Shown piece by piece: positions 44,206-53,264 of a stretch of 64,000 bases of DNA (position 1 is the stretch's first letter; every line of letters starts with the position of its first letter). This DNA comes from Mycobacterium sp. ENV421 (GTDB lineage: Bacteria; Actinomycetota; Actinomycetes; Mycobacteriales; Mycobacteriaceae), in assembly GCF_002887815.1 (NCBI RefSeq), contig NZ_PDHO01000002.1, positions 62,001-126,000 of the forward strand, read 5' to 3'. A program made the translations under genes and the position numbers. The notes under the pieces are model-generated. The model was not told the origin of the DNA, ran no database searches, and was given only the letters and a program-made list of their open reading frames with translations.

Positions 44206-46766
44206 GAGACCCTCTCTTCATCGAGAACCATTGGTAGGGAATCTGATTCGAACCAGGACCGCCATCCGGTGCGGGTCCACTGCTGCCACGGAGCTTCCGC
44301 GCTCGGCCTGGCGGCAAGGCTGACCCACTCATTTCCGAACAACCGCTGCAGGATTGGGTTGCGGTCGATGATGGTGTCGATCCTCGACAGCGGGGCCTGG
44401 ATCACCGCGAGCAGCCGCATCGGCTCGTGCCTCAGCCGGCTGCCGTCGGCAATGGATTGCCAGGGCAGTCCCAGTCGTAGATCACCGTTGTGCCCACTGA
44501 TCACGCCGGCCCCACCGACCACGTTGTGGACGGTCTTGGTGCCGGCCCCGAAGACATCGGGTGCGACGGCCGAGAAGTAGTACTGGCAGTTGATCCATTG
44601 GGCGACGACGAGCGGGGCGGTCATGATGGTTTCCAGAGCACTGCCGTCCGCGTCGACCTCGGCGTCGTAGGAGTGCAGGAACGTCCGCCGTTGGAGGTCG
44701 AGGCCGGCCGAGATATCCCGGGGACCGACGATGAACGCGGCATTGTCGGCCAGCCCCCATTCGGGGTAAACCTGAGCCCAGTCAACCGATCTGGTGCTGA
44801 CGTGACGGACCGCCCGCGCCCGGGTGCGGGTGCGGCGCGCACCGGGAAGCGTCGCGCAGCGTTCGGCTGCCAATGCGGCTCCGGCCCGGGCGAGGTCGAC
44901 GTCCAATCGCGCGACGTCCTCGTGGTGCGTCGCCGGAATCAGGTGGCGGTCCAGGATCTGGATCCGGTCCGTGGTCGTATCGTGTTGGGCTGCGACGAAC
45001 CAGGTTTGGTCCGGGATGTCGATTCCCATGCCACGCAGTTCCCGGCGCACCTCGGGTTCGTTGAGTAGCGCCACCGCGGTCCGGGCGTTGGGTCCGCCCG
45101 CCTGTCCCCCGCACGCCCCACAGTCCAGGGCTGCTTGGTATGGGTTGTTCTCCGATGAGCTCCCGTGTGCACAGAACACCACCAGCCTGCCGAAGTCGTC
45201 GACCAAACCCATCGTGGTGAGCGCGACGTTGGCGAACAGGACGCGCTCGGCCGGCGGTATCGCGTCCACGCTGAGCACCGTCGCCGCTTCCGGCACCGCC
45301 AGGGTATGTAGATGCCGGCGGATGGTACCGCTGACCGCAGGCGTCAGCGTCTTCGCCGCGGCCAGTGGGGCTGCCGCCCAACCGGCGGCTTCGGCGAGAG
45401 TAAAGGGCGCTGCCACAGCCTCTTTGGCGGCGTGGAACGCTGCTTCGGCCCCCGCCAGGCGCCGCGCACCTGATATCCGGCGCTCCGCTTGGTGCGCACC
45501 GTCGGCAGCTGCGAGCTCGGAGATTTCGTGGCTGGGCGCGATGAGGACGGGGCACAGATCGCTGGCGGCTCCGCCCATCAGATCGGTGAAACGGATAGCG
45601 GCAGCGAAGAACCCCGCGAACCCCAGCGTCTGATATCCGCCCAGCGACTCCAGGTGACGGCGCAACCCCTCAGAGCGGGTGTCGATGCAGGTCACCACCT
45701 GGGTGTGGATGTGCTCACGGTGCGGATCCCGCGCGGCACAGTCCAGCGCGCGCAGCAGCCTGTCGCGATAGTGGGACTCAAAGGCACTCTGCCAGAGGGG
45801 CTCTCGCGCCGTCACCGGCATCGCCGCGAGTACCCGTGCGGCCACCGATAGTTCGTCGTCACTGACTCCGACGAGTCCCAGGACCGAGGCGATGTGGTCG
45901 GCCCGTTCCCGCGCCGACGGCGGTGTCGCGACCGGGCGATCCGCCGGGCGGTCCGGGCGATCGACGGCGAGCAGTGCGCTCTCGTATGCCAGTCGCATGG
46001 CGACGTAGGCGGTGAGATCGATTCCCACCGACTTGCCGCTGCCCCAGTGAATGTGCGCGGCCCATCCGGGCAGCCGGGAGAGATGCGCCTGCAGGTAGGC
46101 AATGCGCTTGTCGTCACCTATCCCGAGCACCTCCAGTGCCGTCAGCGCGGCGTCTTCCGCACGCTCAGATGTCCGGCGAAGTCGCGCTCGCACCGCACGC
46201 TTCAAGGAAGGATCACCGGGAGCCAACGCCCGCCATGCCGAGTAGAAACCGTTCTCCCGGCCCGGCATCGGCCACGCACCCGCACCGAAGAAAGCCGTGC
46301 ACCACTTGGCCGTCTGCGCGTCGACGGTATCGGTGAGCTGTGGGGCGAGTTCCTCAGAGCGAGTCCGGTAGCGGCGCACCGGCTCGAGGCAGCCCACGCC
46401 GTGCAGCAGATCGGCTCTCATCAATTCGAGTGGGCTCAGGTCGCGCCCCCCGAACCGCAGCGGCTCGGCGCCCGCGAGATTGGGATAGCGGCGACTCAGC
46501 GCGGCATCGAGGTCGGCGTCAGTGACCCGACCAGCGCTGTGCATCTGCCGGAAGTCCTTGATGCGCAATGTTCCTGGCGTGCCATACACGTCGCCGGCGC
46601 GCCGGATCGCCTGCTCGAAGGGCATGTTCTCCAGCCCTGAGAGCGGGTTCACCGCGATGAACGTCTCCAGCGGGTAGTGAGTGGGCAACACCCGGGCAGC
46701 GAGTGCGACATCACTGCGGAGGCGGGCCCGACGGGCCTCGATGGTGGTCGATTCCGTGGCGGTCAC
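44202..46766 (-). CDS. dabA: DabA, zinc subunit of the inorganic-carbon system (DUF2309)
   Basis: An 854-aa DUF2309 protein. The DabA zinc ligands are intact: Cys360 and Asp362 in TCIDTRSEG, His534 in FCAHGSSSE and Cys549 in ALDCGACGG. The His-Cys spacing of 15 residues equals that reported for Halothiobacillus DabA (H524, C539), and Arg364 supplies the dyad Arg. In the established model DabA hydrates CO2 unidirectionally, driven by ion flow through DabB. GTG 46766 has AGAGGAG upstream and overlaps the dabB TGA (GTGA). The 854-aa length is typical. Confidence 0.92.
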   Translation of the reverse strand: MTATESTTIEARRARLRSDVALAARVLPTHYPLETFIAVNPLSGLENMPFEQAIRRAGDVYGTPGTLRIKDFRQMHSAGRVTDADLDAALSRRYPNLAGAEPLRFGGRDLSPLELMRADLLHGVGCLEPVRRYRTRSEELAPQLTDTVDAQTAKWCTAFFGAGAWPMPGRENGFYSAWRALAPGDPSLKRAVRARLRRTSERAEDAALTALEVLGIGDDKRIAYLQAHLSRLPGWAAHIHWGSGKSVGIDLTAYVAMRLAYESALLAVDRPDRPADRPVATPPSARERADHIASVLGLVGVSDDELSVAARVLAAMPVTAREPLWQSAFESHYRDRLLRALDCAARDPHREHIHTQVVTCIDTRSEGLRRHLESLGGYQTLGFAGFFAAAIRFTDLMGGAASDLCPVLIAPSHEISELAAADGAHQAERRISGARRLAGAEAAFHAAKEAVAAPFTLAEAAGWAAAPLAAAKTLTPAVSGTIRRHLHTLAVPEAATVLSVDAIPPAERVLFANVALTTMGLVDDFGRLVVFCAHGSSSENNPYQAALDCGACGGQAGGPNARTAVALLNEPEVRRELRGMGIDIPDQTWFVAAQHDTTTDRIQILDRHLIPATHHEDVARLDVDLARAGAALAAERCATLPGARRTRTRARAVRHVSTRSVDWAQVYPEWGLADNAAFIVGPRDISAGLDLQRRTFLHSYDAEVDADGSALETIMTAPLVVAQWINCQYYFSAVAPDVFGAGTKTVHNVVGGAGVISGHNGDLRLGLPWQSIADGSRLRHEPMRLLAVIQAPLSRIDTIIDRNPILQRLFGNEWVSLAARPSAEAPWQQWTRTGWRSWFESDSLPMVLDEERVS

Positions 46767-48259
46767 GAACGTGCTCCTCTCGGCTGGGCGGGCAGTGGCG
46801 AGGTGATGTATCCGGCGCTGAGCGCTCTGGCGTATATGGCACGGTGCAGCGACGTTCCCGGCGACCAGCGCACCGCCGCCACCGCGGCGAGGGTGGTGGC
46901 CAGGGCGGCCAGGACGGGCCAGGACAGGGCCGCCGACGGCGTCGCGGCGGGCAGGGCGGGAGCGAGGTAATGCGTTGCGGCTGAAATCAGTCCGAGGTAG
47001 GTGATCGCCATGGGAGGCAGCACCACCATGACCGTGACGGGGCCGGCCGGGCCACTGCGGTATCTCAGCCAACCCCACGTGACGGCGGCGCCGGTAACCC
47101 AGGCGAAGACCAGCAGCGCCTGCTCGGCGTGCTGCCCGCCGGCCGATATGGGGATGACCATCGTCGCCGCATAGAGCGCGGCGCCGGGCAGAACGGTCGC
47201 GAGCACCGCATTGAGTAGGCGCCGGCGAGCGGTCATCTCTGATGGGCGCGGATGGGCGGCCGCGCGCCGACGTTGGGCGACGGCGGATCCGGAGGACAGG
47301 AACAGGGTCGCCTTGTAGAACCCGTGGGCGAGCAGGTGGAAGATCGTCGCGGCCCACAATCCCAGGCCGCAGGTGAGGATCATGAAGCCCATCTGTGCCA
47401 TCGTCGAATTCGCAAGCGCCCCTTTGATATCGGGTTTCACCAGCATGATGACCGCCCCGTACACCAGGGTGGTGGCACCCGCCACGATCGTCAGTGCGCG
47501 CGCCGCATCGCCGGAAACCAGCGGGGCGAGGCGAAGCAGGAGGATGCCGCCGGCGTTGACGACACCCGCATGCAGCAAGGCAGAGACCGGCGTCGGCGCC
47601 GCCAAGGTGGCCGGCAGCCACCTGTGGAAGGGCACCTGAGCCGAGCGGGAAAGGGCGGCGACCACCGCGAGGCAGCCGACGACAGGAACCAGCGGTCCGG
47701 ATAACGACTCATCGGCAAGCGCACGCAGGTCTGAGACACCCCATCGCGCGGTGACGATCACGACCGCACCCCACAGGGCCAGGTCACCGATGAGGAACGC
47801 GATGGCGGTCCGCCGAACCCCGTCCCGGGCGGCGGGCAGATGCCAGTACATCCCCAGCAGCAGGCAGAGTGCGACACCTGCCAGGGTCCAGCCCACCGCG
47901 AGCCCGGGCAGCGTCGTCGCGGTGACCATCCCGGCAGAGGCGGATGTCAGCAGGGACGCCCCCGCGGTGAACCTGCCTGCCCGCGGATCGCCGGCGAGGT
48001 AGCGGATCGCGAACGCCTGGACGACCGTGCTCACGCCGAAGACGAGGAGCAGCAGAACCGCGGACACCCGGTCGACGCCCATCCCGCGACCGGCGACCAC
48101 GGCCAGCACGCCGGCGATGAGGAAGCCGGCTCCGGCGATGAGCGCCCCGGCGTACTCGAGCCAGCGGTACCGCCGCCCGGCCAGCAGGGCTGCGACCAGT
48201 GCGAACAGCCCCGGTGTCACTGTCACTGCGAGAAGAAGCGCGCTCATGTCGACCAACAT
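46763..48259 (-). CDS. dabB: DabB, NuoL/Mrp-type membrane subunit
   Basis: A 498-aa polytopic protein (about 13 helices) of the proton-conducting NuoL/MrpA family. Conserved segments include the broken-helix region around FHRWLPATLAAPTPVSALLHAG, MLVKPDIKGALANSTMAQMGFM and HGFYKATLFLSSG, with the channel lysines. Unlike complex I subunits it stands beside dabA alone; there is no other nuo or mrp gene. ATG 48259 is chosen because the -10 TAATTT ends 7 nt upstream, giving a leaderless start; ATG 48247 would leave a 12-nt leader. First gene of the operon. Confidence 0.9.
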   Translation of the reverse strand: MLVDMSALLLAVTVTPGLFALVAALLAGRRYRWLEYAGALIAGAGFLIAGVLAVVAGRGMGVDRVSAVLLLLVFGVSTVVQAFAIRYLAGDPRAGRFTAGASLLTSASAGMVTATTLPGLAVGWTLAGVALCLLLGMYWHLPAARDGVRRTAIAFLIGDLALWGAVVIVTARWGVSDLRALADESLSGPLVPVVGCLAVVAALSRSAQVPFHRWLPATLAAPTPVSALLHAGVVNAGGILLLRLAPLVSGDAARALTIVAGATTLVYGAVIMLVKPDIKGALANSTMAQMGFMILTCGLGLWAATIFHLLAHGFYKATLFLSSGSAVAQRRRAAAHPRPSEMTARRRLLNAVLATVLPGAALYAATMVIPISAGGQHAEQALLVFAWVTGAAVTWGWLRYRSGPAGPVTVMVVLPPMAITYLGLISAATHYLAPALPAATPSAALSWPVLAALATTLAAVAAVRWSPGTSLHRAIYARALSAGYITSPLPAQPRGARS

Positions 48260-48266
48260 GCGACAC

Positions 48267-48296
48267 AAATTACGTGTATTGCAATACGTCTGTCAA
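48267..48296 (-). promoter_or_regulatory. dabB promoter (-35 and -10)
   Basis: On the minus strand TTGACA (48296-48291) and TAATTT (48272-48267) are separated by 18 bp. Transcription would start at about 48259, the dabB ATG. Confidence 0.6.
48276..48287. promoter_or_regulatory. Candidate repressor operator in the dabB promoter
   Basis: GTATTGCAATAC is a 12-bp perfect palindrome centred in the 18-bp spacer between -35 and -10. A dimeric winged-helix protein bound there would block RNA polymerase. The divergent wHTH gene 108 bp away is the obvious candidate. Confidence 0.55.
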
Positions 48297-48383
48297 GCTT
48301 CGTGAAACATGTGTCGTTAGATCGAGTCGCATTTGGGCCGCCTGAACAGGCGCGGGAGATTTCGGGTCTTGTTAATGCCGAAC

Positions 48384-48389
48384 TAGAAT
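48384..48389 (+). promoter_or_regulatory. -10 box of the wHTH regulator gene
   Basis: TAGAAT ends 6 nt before ATG 48396, so this gene too is probably leaderless. No clear -35 was found. Confidence 0.5.
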
Positions 48390-48395
48390 TCGCGC

Positions 48396-48692
48396 ATGGC
48401 GGAGTGGACGTTCTTGACCAACCACGCTCACACTCTGCTGTGCATCGCCCGCGACCCCGGGATCCGTCTACGGGACGTCGCCGAACGCGTCGGCGTGACC
48501 GAACGCGCCGCACAGCGCATCGTCAGCGACCTGGTCGAGGCCGGGTACCTGGACAGGCTGCGCGAAGGTCGGCGGAACTACTACCGCATCCGCGCGGATC
48601 GGCCGCTGAGACATCCGGTCGAGCGCGGCTATCGCGTCGGCGAGATCCTGGCGGTGCTGCATGAGCCGAAGGACCCCGACGGGTCGAGCTGA
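48396..48692 (+). CDS. Small winged-helix regulator divergent from dab operon
   Basis: A 98-aa protein with one winged helix-turn-helix: LLCIARDPGIRLRDVAE then VGVTERAAQRIVSDLVEAG (recognition helix) and a wing GYLDRLREGRRNYYRI. This is the ArsR/MarR-like small wHTH type; no metal-binding Cys cluster is seen. Its signal is unknown. Its place directly opposite dabB suggests local control of the carbon operon, replacing the LysR-type regulators common beside other CO2-uptake operons. Confidence 0.8.
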   Translation: MAEWTFLTNHAHTLLCIARDPGIRLRDVAERVGVTERAAQRIVSDLVEAGYLDRLREGRRNYYRIRADRPLRHPVERGYRVGEILAVLHEPKDPDGSS

Positions 48693-48719
48693 ACAGCAGC
48701 ACCAACGCTCACGCCGATA

Positions 48720-49580
48720 TCAGGCGTCCAGCGCCAAATCCTTACGGAACCGGCGCATCCCGTCGATCTTGTCGGCGGTCGAGGCGTCGGGCCCGGAGTA
48801 GAACATCCACGGCATCGTCACGATGCCGGTGATGCCCGCCGCCGCGGCGCGCTCGTAATGCGGGATCGTGAACGCATCGGTCAGCGGCGTCAGGATCTCG
48901 TAACCGTCCATGCCGAGCCCCTTTTCGGCACGCAGCTCGCGCAGCTTGTCGACGCGCAGAATCGCCTGGTCCAGGCTGATCAGGTCACCGATCCAGCCGT
49001 CGAGCCGGGCAGCTCGGCGCAGCGCGATGTCGGACAATCCCCCGCTGTAGATCGGGATGTGCGGCGGCGTCGGCATCATCTCCAGTCTCGGAGTCTTGTA
49101 GAACTCGCCGTCGAACTCGGTCCAGCCCGGCTGCCACAGCGCGCGCATCAGCTCGATCATCTCGTCGGTTCGCTTGCCGCGCTTGGCGAACTGCTGACCC
49201 ATCAGGGTGAACTCTTCTTCGCACCAGCCGACGCCGATGCCGAGTTCCACCCTGCCGTCAGCCAGATACGCGGCAGTCCCAATGGATTTCGCCGCCGAAT
49301 ATGGATCGCGCATCCCGGGGATGTACACCGTCGTCACGAATTTGATCTGTTGCGTGGCCTGTGCCAGCGCACCCACCAGCACCCACGGGTCGGGCCAGTC
49401 GGTGAACGGCTGCCAGCGCCGCTCGCCGTTCTTCGTGTACGGGTACGGCGTGGACAGCGTTTCCAGATTCACCACATGGTCGGGGATGCCGAGGCCCTCA
49501 TAGCCAAGGTCATCGGCGGCCTTCGCGATCTCGACGACCTCGCGGGTCTCCAGAAACGCAACGCTCACATAGAATTTCAC
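48720..49580 (-). CDS. LLM class F420-dependent oxidoreductase
   Basis: A 286-aa bacterial luciferase-like protein of the TIM-barrel LLM class; the TIGR03619-type N-terminus (KFYVSVAFLE) and GVGWCEEEF, in which the conserved loop before the flavin/F420 site sits, are clear. Mycobacterial members use F420 for hydride transfer to diverse substrates; which one is unknown. GTG 49580 overlaps the stop of the thioesterase gene (GTGA), so the two are coupled. Confidence 0.86.
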   Translation of the reverse strand: MKFYVSVAFLETREVVEIAKAADDLGYEGLGIPDHVVNLETLSTPYPYTKNGERRWQPFTDWPDPWVLVGALAQATQQIKFVTTVYIPGMRDPYSAAKSIGTAAYLADGRVELGIGVGWCEEEFTLMGQQFAKRGKRTDEMIELMRALWQPGWTEFDGEFYKTPRLEMMPTPPHIPIYSGGLSDIALRRAARLDGWIGDLISLDQAILRVDKLRELRAEKGLGMDGYEILTPLTDAFTIPHYERAAAAGITGIVTMPWMFYSGPDASTADKIDGMRRFRKDLALDA

Positions 49581-50203
49581 TGTGCATCCCTCGCCCACGC
49601 CGGCATGATGAAGACTCCTTCTGCTTCTACGGTCGGTCCTTGCGCGTCGCTGAGGAATCCGCGCGCGTAGGTCTTGTAGCCTTCGGTTCGCTCGAGCCAC
49701 GCCTCACCGCGCAACGGACCCAGCGGTGTTCCCCGCAGGTACTTCAGCGTGATCGTGCCGGTGAACTTCGGCTTGCTGAGCTGACTGGTGGCCGCCTCGC
49801 CCAGGAGCTGGTCGAGCAGCAACGCAGAAATTCCGCCGTGCACCAATCCGGGCGGCCCCTCGTATACCGGTCCGAGGGTGAACTCGGTCCAGCACCGGCC
49901 GTCCTCGTGATGGGTGATCATCGGCGGGGCGAGCGGATTGTGCCGCCCCACAGCCGGATTGCGCCACACCACCGGAAGACCGGACTCCTCGTGGCGCAGT
50001 ATCCGCGGCCGGTCGGTCGGGGTGCGTTCGAGGGTCTCGCTCACCTCGTCGATGGTCTGGCGCGCCTGCGCGATGGTCTCGGCGTCGGCGCCGCTGTGCA
50101 GGCTGGCATCGATGAGCCTGCGCAACGCCTCCGCCAGCGGTTCGTGCACCGCCTTCACCCGCTCGTACTCGTCGGCGCTGATCACGCCAAACTCAAAATC
50201 CAT
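49577..50203 (-). CDS. PaaI-type hotdog thioesterase
   Basis: A 208-aa protein with a C-terminal hotdog fold (about 80-200): the PaaI-like GLVHGGISALLLDQL motif is clear, followed by a strand TGTITLKYLRGTPL. The N-terminal 75 residues are helical and not recognised. It likely hydrolyses acyl-CoA thioesters. Coupling with the LLM oxidoreductase gene suggests a shared catabolic step, but no pathway is indicated. Confidence 0.85.
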   Translation of the reverse strand: MDFEFGVISADEYERVKAVHEPLAEALRRLIDASLHSGADAETIAQARQTIDEVSETLERTPTDRPRILRHEESGLPVVWRNPAVGRHNPLAPPMITHHEDGRCWTEFTLGPVYEGPPGLVHGGISALLLDQLLGEAATSQLSKPKFTGTITLKYLRGTPLGPLRGEAWLERTEGYKTYARGFLSDAQGPTVEAEGVFIMPAWARDAQ

Positions 50204-50229
50204 CCCCAGACCCTTAATGTCCCAGACCC

Positions 50230-53202
50230 TTAACTTCCGAAGACCCTGAGCACCACGGCTTTTGCGCGCCGTGTCACCCGCAGGTAGTTGTCCAGAAACT
50301 CGCCGCCGTCATCGTTGTGCCAGCCCGCGGCCACCGCGACCGCGTTGAGCTGCCGCCCGGGCCCGGGCAGCTGGTCGGTCGGCTTGCCGCGGACCAGAAC
50401 CAGCGCGTTGCGGGCAGCGGTCGCCGTCAGCCAGGCCTGCCGTAACAGGTCGACGTCGTCCTCGCCAAGCAGTTCGGCGGCGCCGATCGCGTCCAGCGTC
50501 TCCAGCGTCGAGGTGTTGTGCAGCGACGGCACCTCGTGGGCGTGGCGCAACTGGAGAAGCTGCACGGTCCATTCGACATCGGCAAGGCCACCGCGGCCGA
50601 GCTTGGTGTGAGTGTTGGGGTCGGCGCCCCGCGGCAGCCGTTCGGCGTCCACCCGCGCCTTGACCCGCCGAATCTCCTGCACCGCTTCGGCCGACACCCC
50701 GCCGGCCGGGTAACGCGTCTTGTCTGACATCAACACAAAGCGCAGTCCCAGATCCTGATCACCGGCGACCGGATGCGCGCGCAGCAGCGCCTGGACCTCC
50801 CACGGCTGCGCCCACTGCTCGTAGTAAGCCTCATACGAGGACAGGGTGCGCACCAGCGGACCCTGACGCCCTTCCGGCCGGAGGTTGGTGTCGACCTCCA
50901 AAGGCGGGTCGGCGCTGGGGGTTCCGAGCAACGCGCGCACCTGCTCGGCGATCAGCACCGACCATTTGAGGGCACGGGACTCCTCGACGCCGGGACTGGG
51001 CTCGCAGACGAACATCACGTCGGCGTCGGAGCCGTAACCCAGCTCCCTGCCGCCGAGCCGGCCCATCCCGATCACCGCGATCTTGGCCGGCACCTCACCG
51101 CCGTCGCGGGTGTTCGCCCGGATCACCGCTTCGAGCGCCGACTGCAGCACCGCCACCCACACCGAGGTCAACGCCGCACAGACGTCGCGGACTTCGAGCA
51201 TGCCGAGCAGATCGGCGGAGGCCACCCGCGCCAGCTCTCGGCGCCGAAGGGTGCGCGCCGCCGCGATCGCCCGCATCGGATCGACATGGCGGCCACTCGA
51301 GGCAACCAACGCCCGGCCGACAACCTCCGGGTCGACGTCGAGCAGCTTGGGACCGGAGGGACCGTCGGCGTACTGCTGGATGACCTCCGGTGCCCGCATC
51401 AGCAGTTCCGGCACGTAGGCCGACGTGCCCAGCACCCGCATCAAGCGTTTGGCCACCGCGCTCTCGTCACGCAGAGTGGCCAGATACCAACGCTGTTCGG
51501 CCATCGCTTCGCTGATCCGCCGATAGGCCAGCAGCCCACGGTCCGGATCGGGGGTGTCCGACAGCCAGTCCAGCAGCCGCGGCAACAGCACCGACTGCAC
51601 CCGGCCGCGTCGGCCGCTCTGGTTGACCAGCGCACTGAGGTGGGTCAACGCGGTCTGCGGGCCCTCGTATCCCAGGGCGGCCAGCTGCCGTTCGGCGGCC
51701 TCCGGGCTCAACCCTGCCGCAAGGCCTTCCACCGACGGACCGACCGATTCGAGCAGCGGCTGATAGAACAGCTTGGCGTGCAACCGCGACACCCGAACGT
51801 TCTGGCGTTTGAGCTCCTCGCGCAGCACGCCCAGCGAGTCGTGGGTGCCGTCGGGCCGGATATGGGCCGCCCGCGCCAGCCACCGCAGCGACTCCTCGTC
51901 GTCGGGCGGCGGCAGCGTGTGAGTTCGCTTGAGGCGCTGCAATTGCAGTCGATGTTCGAGCAGCCGCAGGAATTCGTAGGATGCGGTCAGGTTGGCGGCA
52001 TCATCGCGCCCGACATAGCCACCGGCCGCCAGCGCCGCCAGGGCGGGGACGGTCGAGGAGACGTGCAGCGACTCGTCGGTGCGTCCGTGCACCAATTGCA
52101 AGAGCTGGACCGCGAATTCGACGTCGCGCAGCCCGCCCGTCCCGAGCTTGATCTCGCGGTCGCGGAGGTCGGCAGGCACCAGCGCCTCCACCCGCCGGCG
52201 CATGGCCTGCACCTCGGGCACGAAATCCTCACGCTCGCAGGCGCTCCACACCATCGGCATGATCGCCGCCATGTACTGCTCCCCCAGCTCGGCGTCCCCG
52301 ACCGCCGGGCGGGCTTTGAGCAGTGCCTGGAACTCCCAGGTCTTGGCCCATCGCTGGTAGTAGGCGAGGTGCGACTCCAGGGTCCGCACCAGGGCACCCT
52401 GCTTGCCTTCCGGACGCAGGCCGGCGTCGACCTCGAAGAAGGTGTCCGACGCCAGCCGGACCATCTCCCCCGCGACCCGAGTGCTCACCGAATCGGCGAC
52501 CTCACCGACGAAGATGACGTCGACGTCGCTGACGTAGTTCAGTTCGCGCGCACCGCATTTGCCCATCGCGATGACCGCGAGCCGCAGTGGCTCAGCACCT
52601 TCCTTGCATACCGTCGCGCTGGCCACCTTCAACGCCGCACCCATGGCGGCGTCGGCGATGTCGGCGAGATGTTCACCGATCGTGGAGAACGCCGGCACCG
52701 GCTCGTTCTCCACCGTGGAGGCCGTGTCGAGGGCGGCCAGGACCAGCACCCGATCCCGGTACAGGACACGCAGCGCCGGCATGACCGTCATTGGTTCCGT
52801 GCCGAATTCGGCGATGCAGTCGTCGAACAGCCGCCGCAGCTCGGCGGGATCGGGCAGCGTGACGTCACCGGAGAGCAGATGCCACGACTGGGGGTTGGCC
52901 ACCAGGTGATCACCCAGGGCCAGCGACGAGCCGATCGCCGCGAACAACCGGCCGCGCAGACCGCGATCCTTCAGCAGCGCGGAATTGAGCTGTGGCCAGT
53001 CGTCATCCAGCGAATCGGCCAGCCGGACCATCGTCTGCAAGGCGGAGTCGGAGTCGGGTGCACGCGACAGCGACCACAACAGCTCGACATGGTCATCGGT
53101 GTCCCAGCCCAACCTGGCCAGGTCGGCAGCGGCGGATGGCTCGACCAGACCGAGCCGGCCCACACTGGGTACGCGCGGGCGCGTCGTCGCTGGTTTGGCC
53201 AC
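50230..53202 (-). CDS. glnE: Bifunctional glutamine synthetase adenylyltransferase/deadenylase
   Basis: A 990-aa enzyme with two nucleotidyltransferase domains, each with the G-[GS]-x-[DE]-x-[DE] core: N-terminal deadenylase ([18 protein letters not shown], about 215) and C-terminal adenylylase ([18 protein letters not shown], about 710), joined by helical linkers with repeated ELLxxLR-type segments. It adds and removes AMP on a Tyr of GlnA1. GTG 53202 is chosen because TACCGT ends 7 nt upstream; GTG 53208 is two codons earlier. No GlnD is visible in the window. Confidence 0.95.
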   Translation of the reverse strand: MAKPATTRPRVPSVGRLGLVEPSAAADLARLGWDTDDHVELLWSLSRAPDSDSALQTMVRLADSLDDDWPQLNSALLKDRGLRGRLFAAIGSSLALGDHLVANPQSWHLLSGDVTLPDPAELRRLFDDCIAEFGTEPMTVMPALRVLYRDRVLVLAALDTASTVENEPVPAFSTIGEHLADIADAAMGAALKVASATVCKEGAEPLRLAVIAMGKCGARELNYVSDVDVIFVGEVADSVSTRVAGEMVRLASDTFFEVDAGLRPEGKQGALVRTLESHLAYYQRWAKTWEFQALLKARPAVGDAELGEQYMAAIMPMVWSACEREDFVPEVQAMRRRVEALVPADLRDREIKLGTGGLRDVEFAVQLLQLVHGRTDESLHVSSTVPALAALAAGGYVGRDDAANLTASYEFLRLLEHRLQLQRLKRTHTLPPPDDEESLRWLARAAHIRPDGTHDSLGVLREELKRQNVRVSRLHAKLFYQPLLESVGPSVEGLAAGLSPEAAERQLAALGYEGPQTALTHLSALVNQSGRRGRVQSVLLPRLLDWLSDTPDPDRGLLAYRRISEAMAEQRWYLATLRDESAVAKRLMRVLGTSAYVPELLMRAPEVIQQYADGPSGPKLLDVDPEVVGRALVASSGRHVDPMRAIAAARTLRRRELARVASADLLGMLEVRDVCAALTSVWVAVLQSALEAVIRANTRDGGEVPAKIAVIGMGRLGGRELGYGSDADVMFVCEPSPGVEESRALKWSVLIAEQVRALLGTPSADPPLEVDTNLRPEGRQGPLVRTLSSYEAYYEQWAQPWEVQALLRAHPVAGDQDLGLRFVLMSDKTRYPAGGVSAEAVQEIRRVKARVDAERLPRGADPNTHTKLGRGGLADVEWTVQLLQLRHAHEVPSLHNTSTLETLDAIGAAELLGEDDVDLLRQAWLTATAARNALVLVRGKPTDQLPGPGRQLNAVAVAAGWHNDDGGEFLDNYLRVTRRAKAVVLRVFGS

Positions 53203-53209
53203 GTGCACG

Positions 53210-53215
53210 ACGGTA
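53210..53215 (-). promoter_or_regulatory. -10 box, leaderless start of glnE
   Basis: TACCGT ends 7 nt before GTG 53202, which decides between two in-frame GTG codons. Confidence 0.45.
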
Positions 53216-53264
53216 TCGCAACAGCGATTGCCGGCGTCGCGACGCTCCTACCCTCCGGAACGGC

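Noticed and set aside
46763..48259. dabB as an orphan NADH dehydrogenase or Mrp antiporter subunit
   Set aside because: No nuo or mrp partner genes are near, and it overlaps dabA, whose zinc residues match known DabA; the DabB reading is stronger.
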